Below, piece by piece: positions 9,785-18,642 of a stretch of DNA of 64,000 bases. Made by a program: the position numbers and the translations under genes. This stretch comes from Actinomycetota bacterium (GTDB lineage Bacteria > Actinomycetota > Acidimicrobiia > Acidimicrobiales > RAAP-2). Within the stretch, counting starts at the first letter, position 1. Each line of letters begins with the position of its first letter. The notes below the pieces were generated by a model that had not been told where the DNA came from, ran no database searches, and saw only the letters and a program-made list of their open reading frames with translations. The stretch covers positions 62,001-126,000 of the forward strand of contig WLNI01000004.1 of the NCBI GenBank assembly GCA_009699875.1. Reading direction: 5' to 3'.

Positions 9785-11071
9785 TTAACCGACCCGCACC
9801 CGGATCTTCATCGGAGTCGCTCCAAAATCGAAACGCTCTCGGAGCGCTCTTTCTACGTAGCGAAGATACGTTTGCGGCAACCGAGCACTCGCGAAGAGTG
9901 TGAACGTCGGAGGATCGATTGCTCCTTGCACGGCGTAGCGAATTCGAGAGCCTGGAGCTGGGTGTGCCACTTGTAGGTCCCGGATTGCCCGATTGAGTGA
10001 CCCCGTTGGAACTCTCTGGTGATATGCGTCAGTGGCTTCAAAGATTGCCGGAAGGATTTTGTGAACCCCTCGACCATTGATGGCTGAAATCCTCAGAACA
10101 GGAGCAGTCCCTAAAAACGCCAACTTCTCCCCCACTGTCGCCATAACGTCTGGACGCTTATCCGCTGGGACAAGGTCCCATTTATTCAGTACGACGACAG
10201 CTGGACAGCCAGCGGCTGAGATTCGCTCGGCCAAGCGTTGATCTTGATGTGATGCACCAATGGTGGCATCAATGACAAGGAGCGCTATATCAGCTCGATC
10301 GAGTGCATCAAGAGCTCGGATAACGGAATGTTGTTCGGCACCTCGCTCCGTTCGGGCACGACGCCTCATACCTGCGGTATCGATAAATCGAAGTGGACCA
10401 TCGTCAGTCTCAACGACGGTGTCTATGGCATCTCGTGTCGTACCCGGCATATCGTGGATGACAGAGCGCTCATCGCCAATCATCTGATTGAAGAGGGTCG
10501 ACTTTCCCACATTGGGTCGACCGACAATTGCCACTCCAGTCGTAGGGTCAAAGCTGGCGAGATCCTCGTCCACATGATCCGGCAGAGCGGCTATCACCGC
10601 ATCTAGAAGATCTCCTGTCCCGCGACCGTGCAGTGCGCTCACTGGAAAAGGATCGCCGAGGCCGAGTTTTAGAAACTCCCAAATCGCACCTTCGTGAACC
10701 GCATCATCAACTTTATTCACGACCAGAATCACTGGCGTATCCATTCGATTCACAATCTTGGCTGCATCAAGATCTTCGTCCGTAATACCAACTGCGGCAT
10801 CAACGGTGAAGAGAATAACGTCGGATTCAAGCAGAGCGCGCTCAGCTTGTGCTGAAACTTTCTCGTCGAGTTCACTCCCTTTTGCCATCCAACCACCAGT
10901 GTCAACAAGTTCAAAGGGGGTGCCGCACCATTCGCTTTCAACAGCCTTTCGATCCCTCGTCACGCCAGGGTGCTCTTCCACCACAGCAATTCTGCGACCA
11001 ACAATTCGATTCATCAGGGATGACTTCCCGACATTCGGGCGACCTGCAATGACGACTCGTGGCAGGCTCAT
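9785..11071 (-). CDS. der: Ribosome biogenesis GTPase Der
   Basis: 428 aa with two tandem GTPase domains. The first P-loop is GRPNVGKSSL at about 8-17 with DTGG and NKVD; the second is GRPNVGKSTL at about 180 with DTAG and NKWD. A KH-like C-terminal domain follows, ending in the usual basic segment. Der (EngA) helps mature the 50S ribosomal subunit. It overlaps the DUF512 gene by 4 bases, an arrangement known in actinobacteria. Normal length, nothing missing. Confidence 0.97.
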   Translation of the reverse strand: MSLPRVVIAGRPNVGKSSLMNRIVGRRIAVVEEHPGVTRDRKAVESEWCGTPFELVDTGGWMAKGSELDEKVSAQAERALLESDVILFTVDAAVGITDEDLDAAKIVNRMDTPVILVVNKVDDAVHEGAIWEFLKLGLGDPFPVSALHGRGTGDLLDAVIAALPDHVDEDLASFDPTTGVAIVGRPNVGKSTLFNQMIGDERSVIHDMPGTTRDAIDTVVETDDGPLRFIDTAGMRRRARTERGAEQHSVIRALDALDRADIALLVIDATIGASHQDQRLAERISAAGCPAVVVLNKWDLVPADKRPDVMATVGEKLAFLGTAPVLRISAINGRGVHKILPAIFEATDAYHQRVPTGSLNRAIRDLQVAHPAPGSRIRYAVQGAIDPPTFTLFASARLPQTYLRYVERALRERFDFGATPMKIRVRVG

Positions 11072-12447
11072 GATAGAGATCCCACGTGGACGGCCGACTG
11101 TTCTAGGAGAGTACGAAGCGCAACACCACTGGTCTCGATTACTTCGACCTTGATTGAGAGGTCTTCGACGTGAGGACCATCGAGGAAGCGACCCTCATTG
11201 AGACAGACATCCGGCAATACGTAGCGCGCATGGCCGCCATGATCACGAAGAGTCCGCTCGATATCGCCTGCAGTCATCAAGCCGGTGACACCAATATTTC
11301 CTCCAAAGAAGCGATTCTCCACTACGAGGATTTCTACATCCGACCTTCCGAACTCGCTCAGGAGTGGACTCAGTACCTGGGCCCCATAGGCACCAGTCAC
11401 GAGTACGGGCTGTCGGTCTCGATCCGGAGAAGAAAGCGCGCTTCGCTCAGCTCGATAGCCCCATGGAGGAGCTCCATCAACCGATTGAAAGAAGCCGCCA
11501 TGGCCGTCCGCTGCGAGGTGCGTTCCTGATTGAAATTCAATTTCGAATGATTTCATCATTCCAATTCCATTTTCAATCTGAGTAAAACCTTCGAAGAATG
11601 GAGCAGGTGGACTTACGGTGTTGGCGAGCAGGTAATACTCGTCGGCGCAGAACAGTTTCCGATCCCCGAAAAGTTCACAACACGCATCTCCAAGAGAGTG
11701 AACGATCTCGATAACCGCCTGCGCTTCTTCCAACGTGTGGGGGCGCATTCCTGGTTCATTGGAGTGATCACTGACGCCCAAGGGAACAATGCCTACCGAT
11801 GCGAGAGCAGAATAACGATCCATGATGTCAAGGAGAGTTCGCTCAAGATGGACGCCGTCGTTTACTCCAGGACACACGACAACTTGACCATGAACCTCGA
11901 TGCCGGCTTCCAGCAGGATATCGAGCCACTTCAAACTTGTTGCACCTCGTGGATTTCGAAGCATTGCGGCGCGCAGATTTGGATCTGTCGTATGGATTGA
12001 AACATAGATCGGGCTGAGATGTTCTCGAATCACTCTCTCAGCGTCGAGTTCCGTGAAACGAGTCAGTGTGGTGAAGTTTCCGTAGAGAAAAGAGAGGCGG
12101 TAGTCATCATCTTTGAGGTACAAGCTCTTTCTCATGCCCTTGGGAAGTTGATAGATGAAACAGAATTCACAGTGATTGTCACAGGTACGAATTCGGTCGA
12201 AGACCGCAGAATCGACTCGAAGACCGAGGGGTTGACCGACCTCTTTGCTGATACGCAGTTTGCGGTCAATCGGCGAACCTTTTCGCTGGACCACCAGGTT
12301 GACTTCTGGGCCATCCGTGAGTTGCTGGTACTCAATCACGTCAAGGGGGACGACTCCATTGATGAGCACAAGGACGTCGCCAATTGCGAGGCCAGCCTGA
12401 GCAGCAGGAGATCCTTCTGAGACTTCACTTATTACTGGGGCCGACAC
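11068..12447 (-). CDS. PDZ / radical SAM protein with DUF512
   Basis: 459 aa. The N-terminal PDZ-like segment (about 8-65: GSPAAQAGLAIGDVLVLINGV) is followed by a radical-SAM iron-sulfur motif CxxxCxxC at C89, C93, C96 (CDNHCEFC), a radical-SAM barrel, and the C-terminal DUF512 domain (about 275-380) with a TGAYGAQVL glycine-rich patch. The reaction is not established for this family. The GTG start is supported by a TAGACT box 7 bases upstream. Coupled to der by a 4-base overlap, which hints at a role around the ribosome or tRNA, but this is inference. Confidence 0.9.
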   Translation of the reverse strand: MSAPVISEVSEGSPAAQAGLAIGDVLVLINGVVPLDVIEYQQLTDGPEVNLVVQRKGSPIDRKLRISKEVGQPLGLRVDSAVFDRIRTCDNHCEFCFIYQLPKGMRKSLYLKDDDYRLSFLYGNFTTLTRFTELDAERVIREHLSPIYVSIHTTDPNLRAAMLRNPRGATSLKWLDILLEAGIEVHGQVVVCPGVNDGVHLERTLLDIMDRYSALASVGIVPLGVSDHSNEPGMRPHTLEEAQAVIEIVHSLGDACCELFGDRKLFCADEYYLLANTVSPPAPFFEGFTQIENGIGMMKSFEIEFQSGTHLAADGHGGFFQSVDGAPPWGYRAERSALSSPDRDRQPVLVTGAYGAQVLSPLLSEFGRSDVEILVVENRFFGGNIGVTGLMTAGDIERTLRDHGGHARYVLPDVCLNEGRFLDGPHVEDLSIKVEVIETSGVALRTLLEQSAVHVGSLS

Positions 12448-12454
12448 AGGTCAA

Positions 12455-12460
12455 AGTCTA
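12455..12460 (-). promoter_or_regulatory. -10 box (TAGACT), leaderless arrangement for the DUF512-der unit
   Basis: TAGACT on the minus strand, then 7 bases, then the GTG at 12447. It lies back to back with the ispH promoter in a 58-base gap. Confidence 0.5.
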
Positions 12461-12492
12461 GGCGCTCTGCCCTGTTCGCCCTCCGAGACAAC

Positions 12493-12498
12493 TACCCT
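12493..12498 (+). promoter_or_regulatory. -10 box (TACCCT), leaderless arrangement for ispH
   Basis: TACCCT ends 7 bases before the ispH ATG at 12506, so the predicted transcript begins at the start codon. No ribosome site is present. Confidence 0.5.
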
Positions 12499-12505
12499 GA
12501 TAACC

Positions 12506-13573
12506 ATGGCCGTAGAACAAGTCCTCCTAGCCGCACCACGAGGATTCTGCGCTGGCGTCGAAAAGGCCATTAAGGCTCTCGCGTGGATGGTAAAAGTATT
12601 TGAACCACCCGTGTACTGCTACCACGAGATCGTCCACAACCAGTACGTTGTCTCCCAATTTCGCGATCAGGGCGTAATTTTCGTCGATGACGTGAACTCA
12701 GTCCCTCCTGGCGCTCCTTTGATGCTGAGTGCTCATGGTTCGGCTCCTGAAGTCGTGACGGATGCCCGGCATGAGAATCGAATAGTGATCGATGCGGTCT
12801 GTCCCTTGGTGACAAAGGTTCATCATGAGTTGAAGGTGCGCGCCAAGAAGGGCTATCAAGTCCTCTACATAGGCCACGCCATGCATGAGGAATCGGTCGG
12901 GACGATGGCGGTCGCACCAGATGCGGTCCACCTTATCGAGACCGAAGCTGACATCGAAGAAGCGAGTAGGGCAATCGAGCCGGGAACGCCAGTTGCGCTT
13001 CTGGCACAGACAACGTTAAGTCACGACGAGTGGAGTGGACTCGTTGATCTTGCTCGACAGAAATTCCCTGATCTTTGGATGCCGGGTCGCAGTGATCTTT
13101 GTTTCGCTACCACGAATCGACAAACTGCCCTCAGAGAAATTGCGTCAAGAGCCGATGCGGTAATAGTTATTGGCTCGGCAAACTCTTCGAACACGGTCGC
13201 TTTGACAACAGTTGCGTTGGCATCAGGTTGTCCTCGTGTTCTTCGAGTGAATGCAGCAGAGGAATTACCTGACGACCTCACGGGTATCGTCGGCGTCACA
13301 GCCGGCGCGTCAGCTCCCGAACGTCTCGTTGAAGACGTCATTAAGCGACTGAATCCACTCCAAGGAATCACGACGCTCGAGACGACGAAGGAAGATGAAT
13401 ATTTCCCTCCTCCGCCAGAACTCCGGGATCTTCTCCATAACCTCGAGAAAGACCAAGCACCCGAAATTGGAGCGATTCTGGCCAATGATCGCAATATTTC
13501 AGCGACACAAGTGCTCGAGGATCTTCGGCTCCGTTCGGTGGAACCAGAGCAACCCCTTGAGATGAAAGACTAA
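12506..13573 (+). CDS. ispH: 4-hydroxy-3-methylbut-2-enyl diphosphate reductase
   Basis: 355 aa. IspH reduces HMBPP to IPP and DMAPP, the last step of the MEP isoprenoid pathway, using a 4Fe-4S cluster. The three cluster cysteines are seen: C15 (PRGFCAGV), the Cys of AVCPLVTKVH near 95, and the Cys of DLCFATTNRQ near 197. The conserved HAMHEE, TQTTLS and GSANSSNT segments are also present. The C-terminal 50 residues are acidic and variable. It leads a three-gene plus-strand unit with an HD protein and a glycosyltransferase. Confidence 0.97.
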   Translation: MAVEQVLLAAPRGFCAGVEKAIKALAWMVKVFEPPVYCYHEIVHNQYVVSQFRDQGVIFVDDVNSVPPGAPLMLSAHGSAPEVVTDARHENRIVIDAVCPLVTKVHHELKVRAKKGYQVLYIGHAMHEESVGTMAVAPDAVHLIETEADIEEASRAIEPGTPVALLAQTTLSHDEWSGLVDLARQKFPDLWMPGRSDLCFATTNRQTALREIASRADAVIVIGSANSSNTVALTTVALASGCPRVLRVNAAEELPDDLTGIVGVTAGASAPERLVEDVIKRLNPLQGITTLETTKEDEYFPPPPELRDLLHNLEKDQAPEIGAILANDRNISATQVLEDLRLRSVEPEQPLEMKD

Positions 13574-13577
13574 GGAG

Positions 13578-14141
13578 ATGAGTACAACTGAGTCGAAACC
13601 AGTCTTTACCCGGATGGATGATTCCACGCGTGAAGAATGGATGGTCATAGCCCAAGAGACAATGGCCAATCAAGGACGAGTCGCAGATTCTCTCCTTGTA
13701 ATGCTTCAGCAACTCAGCGCCGTCACCGACGGTTTCGCCGTTGATCAACTCACTCACTGTCTGCAAACTGCTGCTCGAGCTGAAGCAGCTGGAGCGGACG
13801 AAGAGGTGATCGTTGCCTCGCTCCTCCATGATGTCGGCAAAGCAATCTCTGTCCCAAACCACCCGAAGATTGCCGCTGAGATTCTACGGCCGTATGTTCG
13901 TAGTGACGTATTCCACATGATCCTCGCACACCAAGATTTCCAGGGACGTCACTACTACGAACACTTAGGTCTCGACCCCAATGCTCGAGATCAGTATCGA
14001 TCGGAAGAGTGGTTCTCACTCGCAGAAACGTTTGCGGATGAGTGGGACCAGACAAGTTTTGACCCCGACGGACCGATTCCTCCCCTTTCACACTTCGAGC
14101 CCATGGTTCGAAGAGTATTTGCAACTCCACATCAACTCTAA
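13578..14141 (+). CDS. HD-domain metalloprotein, PhnZ-like
   Basis: 187 aa. HD superfamily with candidate metal ligands H60, H84/D85 (SLLHDVGK), H95, H118 (ILAHQD) and D154 or D157 (FADEWD). The combination of an AGADEEVIVASLLHD block, a late His and a C-terminal ADEWD resembles PhnZ-type mixed-valent di-iron oxygenases as much as phosphohydrolases. Without the substrate-facing residues confirmed, the reaction is open. It starts 4 bases after ispH and ends 7 bases before the glycosyltransferase, so the three are co-transcribed; no phosphonate gene is nearby. Confidence 0.82.
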   Translation: MSTTESKPVFTRMDDSTREEWMVIAQETMANQGRVADSLLVMLQQLSAVTDGFAVDQLTHCLQTAARAEAAGADEEVIVASLLHDVGKAISVPNHPKIAAEILRPYVRSDVFHMILAHQDFQGRHYYEHLGLDPNARDQYRSEEWFSLAETFADEWDQTSFDPDGPIPPLSHFEPMVRRVFATPHQL

Positions 14142-14148
14142 GGCGGCA

Positions 14149-14949
14149 ATGGCAAACCACAACAATTTAGAACGCGAGAGAATCGCGACCCTACGCTCCC
14201 ATGTCATACAACAAGCTCGTGACGAATTTGACGCTCGGTACCCTGATGTCACCTTCTCTCGCACCGTGGCGTTGATTTGCGCCTATGAGGAAGAAGGCAA
14301 TATTGGAGACGTTCTCAAGGCAATGCCCACCACGGCTTGTGGACAGGATGTAACAACGCTTGTCATCGTTGACGGTGGTTCTGATAAGACTGCAGACATT
14401 TCCAGAGAAGCAGGGGTACTCACTTTTGTATTCCCCGCCAATCTCGGACACGGTGTTGCTCTTCAAGTCGGCTACAGACTCTGCATCGAGAAGAAGGTTG
14501 ACTATGTCGTCACGCTTGATGCTGATGGGCAAAATGATCCGGGTGAGATTCCAACGATGCTTGAGCCACTCGTTGAGAATGAGTCTGATTTTGTCGTCGC
14601 TTCCCGGCGACTTGGTGTTGATACGACAACGGATCGCTTTCGAAAAGTTGGCGTGGTGTTCTTCTCGACAATCATGAATGCCATGACGGGAGCAAAATTG
14701 ACCGACACCTCGAATGGGTATCGCTCACTTCGGGTGTCCATGCTTGCAGATGTCGTCGATCGCCTTCAGCAGGAGCAGTACCAGACTGCCGAACTGTTAA
14801 TCACCTGTCTCAAGCGCGGCTGGAAAGTCACTGAGCGCCCAACGGTGTGGCTCCCCCGTCAATCGGGAACTACGAAGAAGGGCAAAAACTGGCTCTTCGG
14901 CTTTCGCTACGCACGCGTCGTGATCTCGACGTGGTGGCGTGAACGCTAA
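14149..14949 (+). CDS. Family 2 glycosyltransferase
   Basis: 266 aa GT-A fold. Motifs: ALICAYEEEGNIGDVLKAMP at the N terminus, IVDGGSDKTADI, the metal-binding DADGQNDP (DxD-like) and TSNGYRSLR. This pattern fits dolichol/polyprenyl-phosphate glycosyltransferases and cell-wall glycosyltransferases that use nucleotide sugars. The start at 14149 is preceded by TAAGGCGG, a good ribosome site, whereas the longer in-frame ORF would run inside the HD gene. The stop overlaps that of the convergent cmk::plsC gene (CTAA, 14946-14949). A polyprenyl-phosphate acceptor would fit with ispH in the same unit, but that is inference. Confidence 0.88.
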   Translation: MANHNNLERERIATLRSHVIQQARDEFDARYPDVTFSRTVALICAYEEEGNIGDVLKAMPTTACGQDVTTLVIVDGGSDKTADISREAGVLTFVFPANLGHGVALQVGYRLCIEKKVDYVVTLDADGQNDPGEIPTMLEPLVENESDFVVASRRLGVDTTTDRFRKVGVVFFSTIMNAMTGAKLTDTSNGYRSLRVSMLADVVDRLQQEQYQTAELLITCLKRGWKVTERPTVWLPRQSGTTKKGKNWLFGFRYARVVISTWWRER

Positions 14950-16268
14950 GCATTTGCTTTATTGAACGCATCTTGAAGTTGATCCCTTAGTTTCTGACTC
15001 AGCTGATGGACTGCCGAGCGAGAAACTCTCCCCTTGTCGCTCTTCTCAGGCGCCGTCATGACGTCTCCCAAGTAGAGGTGCACCTTGGCGGGACGAGGAA
15101 CTTTCGAGCCTTTCGGCATCGCCTTTGCTGACCCAGCGATTCCGAGTGGCGCAATGCTCGCACCCGTTCGTGCGCTCAAGAATGGCGCTCCCTCCAGGAT
15201 GTCGCCCAGCAGTGGTCCATCTTGCCGCGTGCCTTCTGGGAACATCACGAGCACCTGACCTTCTCGCAAGACCGCCTCTGCATGGGCCAAAGCCGAACGA
15301 TCTGCCGACTCACGATGGACGGGAAAGGCCCCCATGTTCAGCAAAAACCTTCCAAGGATTTTGTATTTCCAGAGAGAGTCTTTCGCCATGAAGAACATCT
15401 TTCGGTCTGAGGTGAATATCGCAAAACCAAAATCAACATATGAGCGATGAACCGGGGCGATGATGACAGGACCACTCTCAGGGATTGTTCCGGGGCCTTC
15501 GAGCTTGGGGCGAAACCATGCCTTCATGATGAGGTAGACCAGCCGACGTAAAACTCGATAGGTCAATGTTCTATTGGGATTCGGGACGAAGATCGCACCT
15601 CGTCCAGGCGAGGGGCGGCGACTTTGAGATTGCTCGCTCATACCCCCCCCTTTCTCAGTGAGCCGCTGAAGGACCATTTCAATGATCTCATCAACAGCAA
15701 GCGAAGTGGTGTCAATCACCCACGCATCCTGAGCAGCGCTCAGAGGCGATGCAGATCTGGTCGAATCAATCTCATCTCGCCTCGCTACCGAGGCAGGATC
15801 TTCTTCGGATCGCCGACGCGCTCGCTCTGCTGACGACGCAGTCAGAAACAGCTTGATGTCGGCATCAGGGAAGACCACCGTTCCAATGTCGCGTCCTTCC
15901 ACGACACCCCCTTGGTGGGATTCCGCCCACTCGCGTTGTCGAGAAACGAGGACTTCCCTCACCGCAGGATTGGCGGCGACCAGTGAAACGGCAGCATTGA
16001 CGTTTTCGCTTCTCAGCGAAGCCGAGAAATCAATCTCATTCACATACGCACCATTATCAAAACCAAGTGAGGCAGCCTTCGCAAACACGGCGATCTCATC
16101 ATTATTCGAAGGCTCGAGGCCAGCGTGAAGAGCAGCGGCAGCGAGCGCTCGATAGGAAGCCCCGGTGTCGAGGACATCAAGTTCTAAGCGTGCAGCCAGG
16201 GCCCGTGCAAGTGTTGATTTCCCTGATCCAGCTGGACCGTCAATCGCAATAATCAAGTGAGAGCTCAT
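14946..16268 (-). CDS. Cytidylate kinase fused to 1-acylglycerol-3-phosphate acyltransferase
   Basis: 440 aa. Residues 1-206 are cytidylate kinase: P-loop GPAGSGKST at about 11-19, EGRDIGTVVFPDADIKLFL, and RRRSEE in the lid. From M210 the chain is a PlsC-type acyltransferase with HRSYVD (H-x4-D) and FPEGTR. CMP kinase makes CDP; PlsC makes phosphatidic acid. At the join, minus-strand AAA is followed by eight G (15643-15650) and TATGAGC. With seven G the kinase frame would stop at TGA overlapping the PlsC ATG at 15641 (ATGA), giving 209- and 231-aa proteins. So the fusion could be a real fusion, a slippage site, or a one-base sequencing error. It overlaps aroA by 4 bases. Confidence 0.9.
   Translation of the reverse strand: MSSHLIIAIDGPAGSGKSTLARALAARLELDVLDTGASYRALAAAALHAGLEPSNNDEIAVFAKAASLGFDNGAYVNEIDFSASLRSENVNAAVSLVAANPAVREVLVSRQREWAESHQGGVVEGRDIGTVVFPDADIKLFLTASSAERARRRSEEDPASVARRDEIDSTRSASPLSAAQDAWVIDTTSLAVDEIIEMVLQRLTEKGGGMSEQSQSRRPSPGRGAIFVPNPNRTLTYRVLRRLVYLIMKAWFRPKLEGPGTIPESGPVIIAPVHRSYVDFGFAIFTSDRKMFFMAKDSLWKYKILGRFLLNMGAFPVHRESADRSALAHAEAVLREGQVLVMFPEGTRQDGPLLGDILEGAPFLSARTGASIAPLGIAGSAKAMPKGSKVPRPAKVHLYLGDVMTAPEKSDKGRVSRSAVHQLSQKLRDQLQDAFNKANA
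15639..15650 (-). other. G8 homopolymer over the cmk/plsC junction, with internal plsC start
   Basis: Eight G in a row on the minus strand (plus-strand C at 15643-15650) directly before TATG. The tract also reads as a ribosome binding site (AAAGGGGGGGG) for the ATG at 15641. It is the longest G or C run I noticed in the window. Its length alone sets whether one fused or two overlapping reading frames exist. Confidence 0.85.
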
Positions 16269-17551
16269 GAGAGTCGTGCGAGGTCGCTCTCGAAATTGGG
16301 GTAGCTCGACATCACAGTCTCAAATCCTGAGATGTCCGCTCCCCCACCCACCACGCCAGCGATTGCAGCTGCCATTGCCACCCGGTGATCACCTTCGGCA
16401 TCGATGACCAAATGAGAAAACGAGGCTGACCCTCGCCCCTCGACGTACAAATCGTCACCCTCGGACCACGCTCGGGCGCCGAGCCCTTCGGCGAGTTCCT
16501 TTGACTTTTCGAAGCGGTCTGATTCTTTTAGCCTTAGTTCGCCGACGTCAACAAAGCGAGTGATTCCAGTTGCCGCCGCCGCAGCGACCACCAAGATCGG
16601 AACCTCATCGAGTGAAGGAATCTCTTCAGCACGCACTTCTGTGGCGATCAGAGCTGCGGGAAGGGCTTGAACGTCAAGGTTGCCGTCAGCGTCGAACCTC
16701 TTTAGTAATTGTCCACCCATTCGCTCCAACACCTCTAAGAAGCCGGTTCGAGTAGCTCCCGGGTAGAGGCCAGTCGTCGTGATCGAACCTGATCTAGCGA
16801 GGAGGCCAGCGACGATGAAAAATGCACCTTGAGAGGGATCAGAAGGAATGATCCAGTTCCTTGGTGCCAACGTGCTCGGACGGAGCGTTATCACGAGGTG
16901 GTCGTTGATACGTTCTCGAGTGAGAGCAGCGCCAGCAAACAGCAACATTTCCTCGGTGTGAGGGCGGGTCTCAATCGCTTCCCTGACAACTACGTCTTCT
17001 GTCCCTCGGAGTCCTGCAAGAAGGATCGCCGATTTGACTTGGGCGCTTGTCACTGGCGTCGTGTAGTCGATTCCACCGAGAACGCCACCTTCGACAGAGA
17101 CTGGGAGGGTTACTTGCGGTCCCACGCCGGTCACCGTGGCGCCCATTTCACGAAGAGGAACAGCCACTCGGTCCATTGGACGTCGCGAGAGTGATCCATC
17201 CCCTATGAACCTGTGGACGCCTTCGATGGAGGCGACCACGCCCATCAGCAGTCGTAAGGTTGTTCCCGAATTTCCGCAGTCCAAGCTTGCGCTTGCGGGA
17301 TGAATCGATGCTCCCGCCCCTTGCACCTCCACGCGAGAAGGTGCAAGAACTTTGAAGCGAGCCCCGAGTTGTTCCATGATGACTTGAGTGCCAGCGACAT
17401 CATTTCCATTCGATAATCCAGAGATTGTGGATGTCCCTTCCGTCATGGCGCTGAGGATAAGAGCACGGTGGGAAATCGACTTGTCTCCTGGAGGCGCAAT
17501 TGAACCGTTCAGTTCTTTCTTCGGTTGAATGATGGTGGAAGGCGTAGCCAT
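16265..17551 (-). CDS. aroA: 3-phosphoshikimate 1-carboxyvinyltransferase (EPSP synthase)
   Basis: 428 aa. Joins shikimate-3-phosphate and PEP on the way to chorismate. N-terminal GDKSISHRALIL, the LDCGNSGTTLRLL loop, SLSRRPMDR and the C-terminal RLKESDRF motif are present. The GNSGTT loop follows the normal residue pattern of the class I enzyme. It lies 2 bases after tyrA and overlaps cmk::plsC by 4 bases, in a run of chorismate-pathway genes (aroH, tyrA, aroA). Confidence 0.97.
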   Translation of the reverse strand: MATPSTIIQPKKELNGSIAPPGDKSISHRALILSAMTEGTSTISGLSNGNDVAGTQVIMEQLGARFKVLAPSRVEVQGAGASIHPASASLDCGNSGTTLRLLMGVVASIEGVHRFIGDGSLSRRPMDRVAVPLREMGATVTGVGPQVTLPVSVEGGVLGGIDYTTPVTSAQVKSAILLAGLRGTEDVVVREAIETRPHTEEMLLFAGAALTRERINDHLVITLRPSTLAPRNWIIPSDPSQGAFFIVAGLLARSGSITTTGLYPGATRTGFLEVLERMGGQLLKRFDADGNLDVQALPAALIATEVRAEEIPSLDEVPILVVAAAAATGITRFVDVGELRLKESDRFEKSKELAEGLGARAWSEGDDLYVEGRGSASFSHLVIDAEGDHRVAMAAAIAGVVGGGADISGFETVMSSYPNFESDLARLS

Positions 17552-17553
17552 GA

Positions 17554-18642
17554 TTACAACTCCAGGGAGGAGCTGGAGAATCCCCTTTGGTTCAGTGCCT
17601 CGACAAAGCGCTGCGCGTGCTTCGTTTCGACGACCAGGATAAGAACGCCTCTGTCACCTTCAATGCTGTGCGCGATCTCAATATCAACCACACTGACGCC
17701 TAGATCACTTGCAGTTGAGGTCACACTGGCCAACACACCAGGTTGATCTGGAACTGGGAGACGCACTTGCGTGAGTCGCTCCCGGTTGATCGTGCCACCA
17801 GGAAGGGCATTTCTCGCAAGCGACGCAGTGGACAGGACCTCACTCAGATTCGACTTTCGTTGCTTATCAACATCGTCTCGAAGGTTCGAAAGTCTCTCTA
17901 TGAGATGGGTAAGTCCATCCGATATCGCTTTGTGGTTCTCAATGACGAGATCAGGCCAGATGCCAGGATCACCAGCTGCGACTCTCGTCATATCTCTGAA
18001 TCCACCGGCGGCCAGTTGCAGGAGAGCGCCATCGCTTTGCGCAGCAAGGCTCGCTTCGTTCATGAGGGATGCTGCTACCAAATGGGGGACGTGGCTCACT
18101 AAAGCAACAAGGCGATCATGATCTTCTGGTGAAAGAGCCAGTGTGTGTGCACCAATTTCATGGAGGATAGACACACAACGCACATAGGTCTCTGGAGGCG
18201 TGGATTCGTGTGGCGTGAGGACCCAGGTCGCTCCGACAAAGAGGTCAGATCGAGATCCCGTGTTGCCAATCTGTTCTGAACCGGCCATGGGATGGCCACC
18301 GATGAAGCGAGGGTCACCGACTGAAGAGCAAATTGATGACTTCACTCCTGCCATGTCCGTGACAATAAGAGAGGGGTCCGTGTGTCGTTGGAGCGCATCG
18401 AGGGCCACCATGGCAACTTGGTTGGAAGGGACAGCGATCACAATGAATGTTGAGTTCGAATCGTCTCCTTCGACATCAATGATGCCGTTTTTGAGTGCCT
18501 GACTAATCACTACAGGATCTGTATCAACTCCACTCACGTGCCAACCATTTTGTCGAAGTGCGAGGCCAATGGATCCGCCAATGAGTCCGACTCCAATAAT
18601 GGTTGCCCGGCGCTCCAGAATCTCGCTACTGAGGGAGGTCAT
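17554..18642 (-). CDS. tyrA: Prephenate dehydrogenase with ACT domain
   Basis: 362 aa. Converts prephenate to 4-hydroxyphenylpyruvate in tyrosine synthesis. NAD-binding motif GVGLIGGSIGLALRQ at about 17-31, and GGHPMAGSE plus the conserved His in VSHVPHLVAASL of the catalytic domain. The C-terminal 70 residues form an ACT domain (PVPDQPGVLASVTSTASDLG), suggesting feedback by an aromatic amino acid. It overlaps the upstream aroH gene by 17 bases and is 2 bases from aroA. Confidence 0.95.
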   Translation of the reverse strand: MTSLSSEILERRATIIGVGLIGGSIGLALRQNGWHVSGVDTDPVVISQALKNGIIDVEGDDSNSTFIVIAVPSNQVAMVALDALQRHTDPSLIVTDMAGVKSSICSSVGDPRFIGGHPMAGSEQIGNTGSRSDLFVGATWVLTPHESTPPETYVRCVSILHEIGAHTLALSPEDHDRLVALVSHVPHLVAASLMNEASLAAQSDGALLQLAAGGFRDMTRVAAGDPGIWPDLVIENHKAISDGLTHLIERLSNLRDDVDKQRKSNLSEVLSTASLARNALPGGTINRERLTQVRLPVPDQPGVLASVTSTASDLGVSVVDIEIAHSIEGDRGVLILVVETKHAQRFVEALNQRGFSSSSLEL

